This document shows, in pieces, positions 55,996 through 60,000 of a DNA stretch of 60,000 bases. Each line of letters begins with the position of its first letter. Position 1 is the stretch's first letter. Both the position numbers and the translations under genes were made by a program. The DNA comes from Nematostella vectensis. Lineage: Eukaryota; Cnidaria; Anthozoa; Actiniaria; Edwardsiidae. The notes below the pieces were generated by a model, which was not told the origin of the DNA, made no database searches, and saw nothing but the letters and a program-made list of their open reading frames with translations. The stretch is from contig NC_064038.1 in NCBI RefSeq assembly GCF_932526225.1, positions 14,407,647 through 14,467,646 on the forward strand. Direction: 5' to 3'.

Positions 55996-58974
55996 GAGAA
56001 CAATTTCAAATAACAATTATATAGCCTTCACACAATAGTGTCAGGACTAATCTAATTCTATGGGCTAATAACAGGTATAATACAGTTCAGATACAAAGGA
56101 AATAAAGTGATGCCTCAGCGATCACTTTTGGTACCGTGCTGATTAATAAAAGCAATATAGACTACCTCTGAGTTATTTTCCCATTTAATTTCTATCATGG
56201 ACTTATTTTCAGAGAATCATTTAATTTTATGGCCACTTAAAACAACACACTCCAGTATTCTGTGGGAAAAGTGGCTGCCTTACAGGAGGGGGGGGGGGGG
56301 GGGGGGTAATAATAACTAAAACTGCTTATCCAGTGCTTCTATCGAGAGCTATTTGCCAAAGACACAGCCGCATAAGTAGAGGTGCAGCATCTTTCTTTGA
56401 TAAGTTTGATATTGCTGAAAACAAATAACTTTTTTCATTCCATTTTATGTACAGTCAGGTTAAGTGAATTTTATGCAACACCAAGTTCATTCTTTCCCTG
56501 AGCAGTCAGGTTATGGAACCTCTAACCTAGCACTCTCTGCTTTTTTTACTATTCCTTATAATTTATTTATTATTTATGTCTAGTTTTAGTTTGTAAGGAC
56601 CTTCTAGGATTCGTGCAAACTAGTTGTAAGGTAAAACAAACTAAAAAATATATTTTCACCTCAAAAACAAAGAATTTACAAACAAACCTTAATGTTCTTA
56701 CCAAAAAAAAGTCAAAGCAGAGAAAATATGAAAAATAACATACATTCGTTTTTGCCTTTTAGGCTGGCTCAGATTCTATAGTATAGAATACGATTGACAC
56801 GAGAAATTATAATTTGGACAGAAATAGCAGAAGCAGAATTGGTTTTGTTCGAACAATTTGCATTACAGAGATTTATTTTTGAGTACACCATGATTATCAA
56901 GTATCTAGAATTACGGTAATGGAAAACTAGTTTAGATGTGGAAGTAGCTTAAAATTCCTGTAACTTGTAACGCTTTGCATTATTTTTTTAAATAAATAAA
57001 CGCTTTTTGGGGTATGTTAGCATATAAAAATATGATACCTATGACTGCACACCCATACTCCTAGAATCTCAGGGGCCTAATAACCAAACCTAGTACAAGA
57101 GGAGTAAAAAGAAGGGCAAAATATGTTTGAATAAGCATTTGCGGTAAGGAATTTTTGTCAAATTAGCCCCCCCGCTCACCCCCAAAATACATACTCAAAC
57201 CTGAGTTCTTTACATAAAATATAGCAAGCATAGAACTTACCTCCCATACAAATACCCATACCTAAAAAATATAGCCCAAGCATACAAAATCTTACAACCC
57301 TTCGTTGTGAAAGAAAAGTACTAGAAAGGGAAAAGAAAACGAAAAAAATGGAAAACATGCTGGTAAGACTAGAACCGCGGATAGAGGGAATTGCGCTACC
57401 CGTTGGGCAATCGAGGCGAACGGGAAAAATTAATTGAAAAATCAGAGACCTTAGAATGATTCAATGAATTTACATTTTCGACACAGTATTAAGTTTTAAA
57501 TAAGCTCTTTCTCGAATAACTGTAAAAAAAATTATATCGACAAATTTTTCCTCTAGCGATAAAAGTATTTGATTCCCCGAGGACAAAACAGATTGCTCAT
57601 TTTTGTTGAGCATAGCAGCTCTAAATTTCAAATAAATAGATTAATGTTTGCGGTTGATTACAGTTAATAAATGATAATATAAAACTTAAACGAATTAGAA
57701 TTTTTAGGCTTTTCTTTGATCATACAATAATTGATACCCCAACTTGAAGAAATTGATTTGAGGCCTTACATGATCCATTCCAATTAGAACTGCGTCCCTG
57801 CTTTTGCTAACTCAAAAACTGACAAAATTTAAGTTTAAAAAAATTATTTCGACATTTTTTTTTTCGTGAGCACATTTCTCCTTAGAATTAAGGGAAATTC
57901 CAGTAATTAAAAAACACACAACTTAACACCTATCTCGGAATTATTTTATTTATAATTATACAGATAATCATATTGAATAAGAAAAATAATGATATTGCTC
58001 TGGTAACAAGGCCCTAAAGTAATAGAAAATGTGCATTCAGGATTCCCGAATCAACGAGAAACGCCTGGAGCTTTCGAAAAGTGTGGTCACTTTTCGCTCG
58101 AGAGTTCGGTATTATTTATATTTAAAAGCCGGCAAAAACGCACAAAAACCCGTCGTATGGCAATAACACTTGACATGGTTTGTTTTCAAGTCCTATTCTA
58201 CTGATCTATTGGTATAAACCCGGAAATTTGATGCTAGGGGCACTTAAAGTATCTAAAGTATAGAATAGTTAGTAAATAAACCAATTTTTGGCGGCTTGGA
58301 TATCGGCAGATAAGTTCGAGGGCAACTGTGAAATTTTGAGGACCATTTCTCATCCGCGGACATTATCCGCGATATTACAGTGAGCCAAAGAAGGTTTTTA
58401 TTTATTTATTTTATATCCCAGTGACTACACTGAAGATGCGAAGGGTGTCTTCTGCGTGCGCTGACGTGCACTGGAATGACGCCACGAGCGCGCGCTGTTA
58501 TTTTTGCCATTCGCGTAAGATAAAAATCCATGCAATTTTTTTCATTAGAACAAAGACTACAAGCTCAAAACTTGCATTTCAACTGATGGATTTTAAGCTA
58601 GTCTGTTTTCTTATTGTTCTGCTGAGGGCTGGAATAGAAATTGAAGCAAAAGTTTTCAATTTTGGGATGTCTTCTGCGCGAGCGCGCGCTGTTGTGAAGA
58701 TTTTTGTAATTGCTTTTTCTTTCGCGTTTCAGGATAAATTCTAAAAAATATATATTGATGATTATTCTATAAAAGAAACCAAACCTTCACAGCGTGAGTT
58801 TTGAAAACATTGGTGTTTGTTTGAGGAGTTATTGAACAGACAAAATATGAGTTTTGGACAGTGGACAGATATCACTTTGGCTGGACGTTATCGACTGACA
58901 TTTGTCCTGTGAAAATGTGCGCGTGACCCGTATTGACCAGTGAGCGCGCGTAAAAATTCATCACTGGGATATAA
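55996..58974. other. Long stretch without recognised gene
   Basis: AT-rich. It contains a poly-G run at about 56288-56306, a tRNA-like fragment at 57358-57418 (minus) and an open frame at 58421-58744 without a domain. GCGCGCG-rich patches occur at 58450-58500 and 58675-58695. Nothing else recognised. Confidence 0.4.
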
Positions 58975-60000
58975 TATAATATATAGATTTATGCACTGCC
59001 TAAAAGCGGAGCCAGCATTTAACACCTTTTTGTGTTGACTGATAGTTTTAGAGGGGATCTTGGTGTCTCTAGAATGTTTTATTTAATGAGGTTAAAAATA
59101 TTTCAAATTTTACTGCCATGTAATTATGAATTGTATTGGCCCCTCCAAATGGATCAAGCAACCACTCATTCAATAATATTAAATATGTAGTATAAAAGTT
59201 AACAAAATACTAAAACTTGGTGTGAAAAAGGCTGTCAAAGTTCAAGGTGTCACATTGACGAGAATGTTTTTTCAAGAGTCTAATGGTCAATTCTTATTTC
59301 CCTTTTAAAAGTTCCACTATGTATATTTTTATCAAAACACCATTCTAACAAGCTTTGACCTTGTGAAGAATATATCAAGGATGTAACAGCATTCCAAAGA
59401 TTTAGATGCCATACTGTAGTCCAGGGGCGGATCTAGTTTTTTTGCCAAGTGGGGATCCGGCCCAAAAATGTTCGTCATTATTTTACCTTCGTAACGATTT
59501 TGGGGTGAAAAGATACACTGAAAACAGTAAAAAAGGAAGCCCAAGGGGAGGTTTAAACTCCCCCCCTCCCCCATAGACCCACTACATTAGTTTTCATGTA
59601 CCACAACTGATTATTCAGAAAAATGTTATGAAACTAAACCACACAAATACACATCCTGTCATGCATTACATATTGGTGCATCCACCCATTGGCCTGTTGG
59701 TTTTAGAAACCCTGGATCCACCCATACTGGCTACTCAAAAATGAATGCAATGCAGGCAAATCCTAAATTATTACTGAAAGTGCTTAATTCCAATTTCTAA
59801 TTTCAAACCAAACCATGTTCATTGGACTATGTTAGGGTTAGAGAGAAATATATATAACAAAAAGTCAATGGGGAGAAGAAAAAGGGAGAAATGAATGACT
59901 TTATTTAAAAAAATATGACTCTACTTTAAAAAAATATAAACAATAATGATATAATAGCTTAAATGAGCATATTCCTAACATTTTCCCCTTTCTTTTTACC
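58975..60000 (+). repeat. Dispersed repeat R1, copy 3, running off the window
   Basis: Head TATAGATTTATGCACTGCCT at 58983, then GTGTTGACTGATAGTTTTAG, ACTGCCATGTAATTATG, AACAAGCTTTGACCTTGTG, GTAACAGCATTCCAAAG, ATGCATTACATATTGGTGCA and CCCTGGATCCACCCATACTG. It serves as the uninterrupted reference for the copy split by BEL/Pao 2. Confidence 0.85.

Noticed and set aside
58421-58744. 107-residue plus-strand frame with a hydrophobic segment
   Set aside because: No homology recognised, no splice context or promoter signs, and GCGCGC patches bias the frame.

Overview
This is a metazoan nuclear window, AT-rich, intron-rich and packed with transposable elements. The protein families present (discoidin, pentraxin, CUB and LRR modules on a relaxin-receptor-like 7TM core; BEL/Pao, DIRS, PIF/Harbinger and non-LTR elements) fit a cnidarian, most likely an anthozoan such as a sea anemone or coral. 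That placement is inference; no marker gene proves it. A 200-base run of N at 44628-44827 marks an assembly gap.

The main content is one very large gene on the minus strand, about 44 kb long (44449 down to 250). I could assemble 21 exons by hand. Their splice sites and reading phases agree at every junction and together encode 1358 residues plus stop; the 5' end is missing. In protein order: the last two exons of one discoidin (F5/8 type C) domain; a complete second discoidin domain; a cysteine-containing domain with an FGIQDGGKC motif; a three-exon pentraxin-like domain; a CUB domain; an LRR N-terminal cap; eight one-exon leucine-rich repeats; a single-exon class A 7TM core with the hinge typical of LGR/relaxin-type receptors; and a spliced C-terminal tail. 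No LDLa module and no GAIN/GPS domain is visible. The ectodomain resembles that of adhesion GPCRs, but it sits on an LGR-type receptor. I consider this architecture the most interesting object in the window.

The introns of this gene hold the rest. Intron 8.3-11.2 kb carries an 11-bp minisatellite and an inverted-repeat element. Intron 11.5-17.9 kb (inside the pentraxin domain) carries a nearly complete BEL/Pao LTR element with 193-bp LTRs and a 5-bp target duplication. Intron 20.1-37.3 kb (inside the second discoidin domain) carries a nest: an RT-less DIRS-type tyrosine-recombinase element (with a predicted hammerhead ribozyme in a long hairpin) inside a decayed second BEL/Pao element, which lies inside a dispersed repeat (R1) present as two tandem copies, followed by two tandem copies of another repeat (R2). 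Intron 38.2-43.9 kb carries a Harbinger element inserted in an older degenerate gene, and a 543-bp pure GATA array.

Upstream of the gap (44.8-60 kb) lie two decayed non-LTR retrotransposons, a candidate first exon of a plus-strand gene at 47684-47791, AT-rich palindromic repeats, a cluster of CRE-like palindromes, and a further R1 copy that runs off the window. No CRISPR array, rRNA or convincing intact tRNA was seen.
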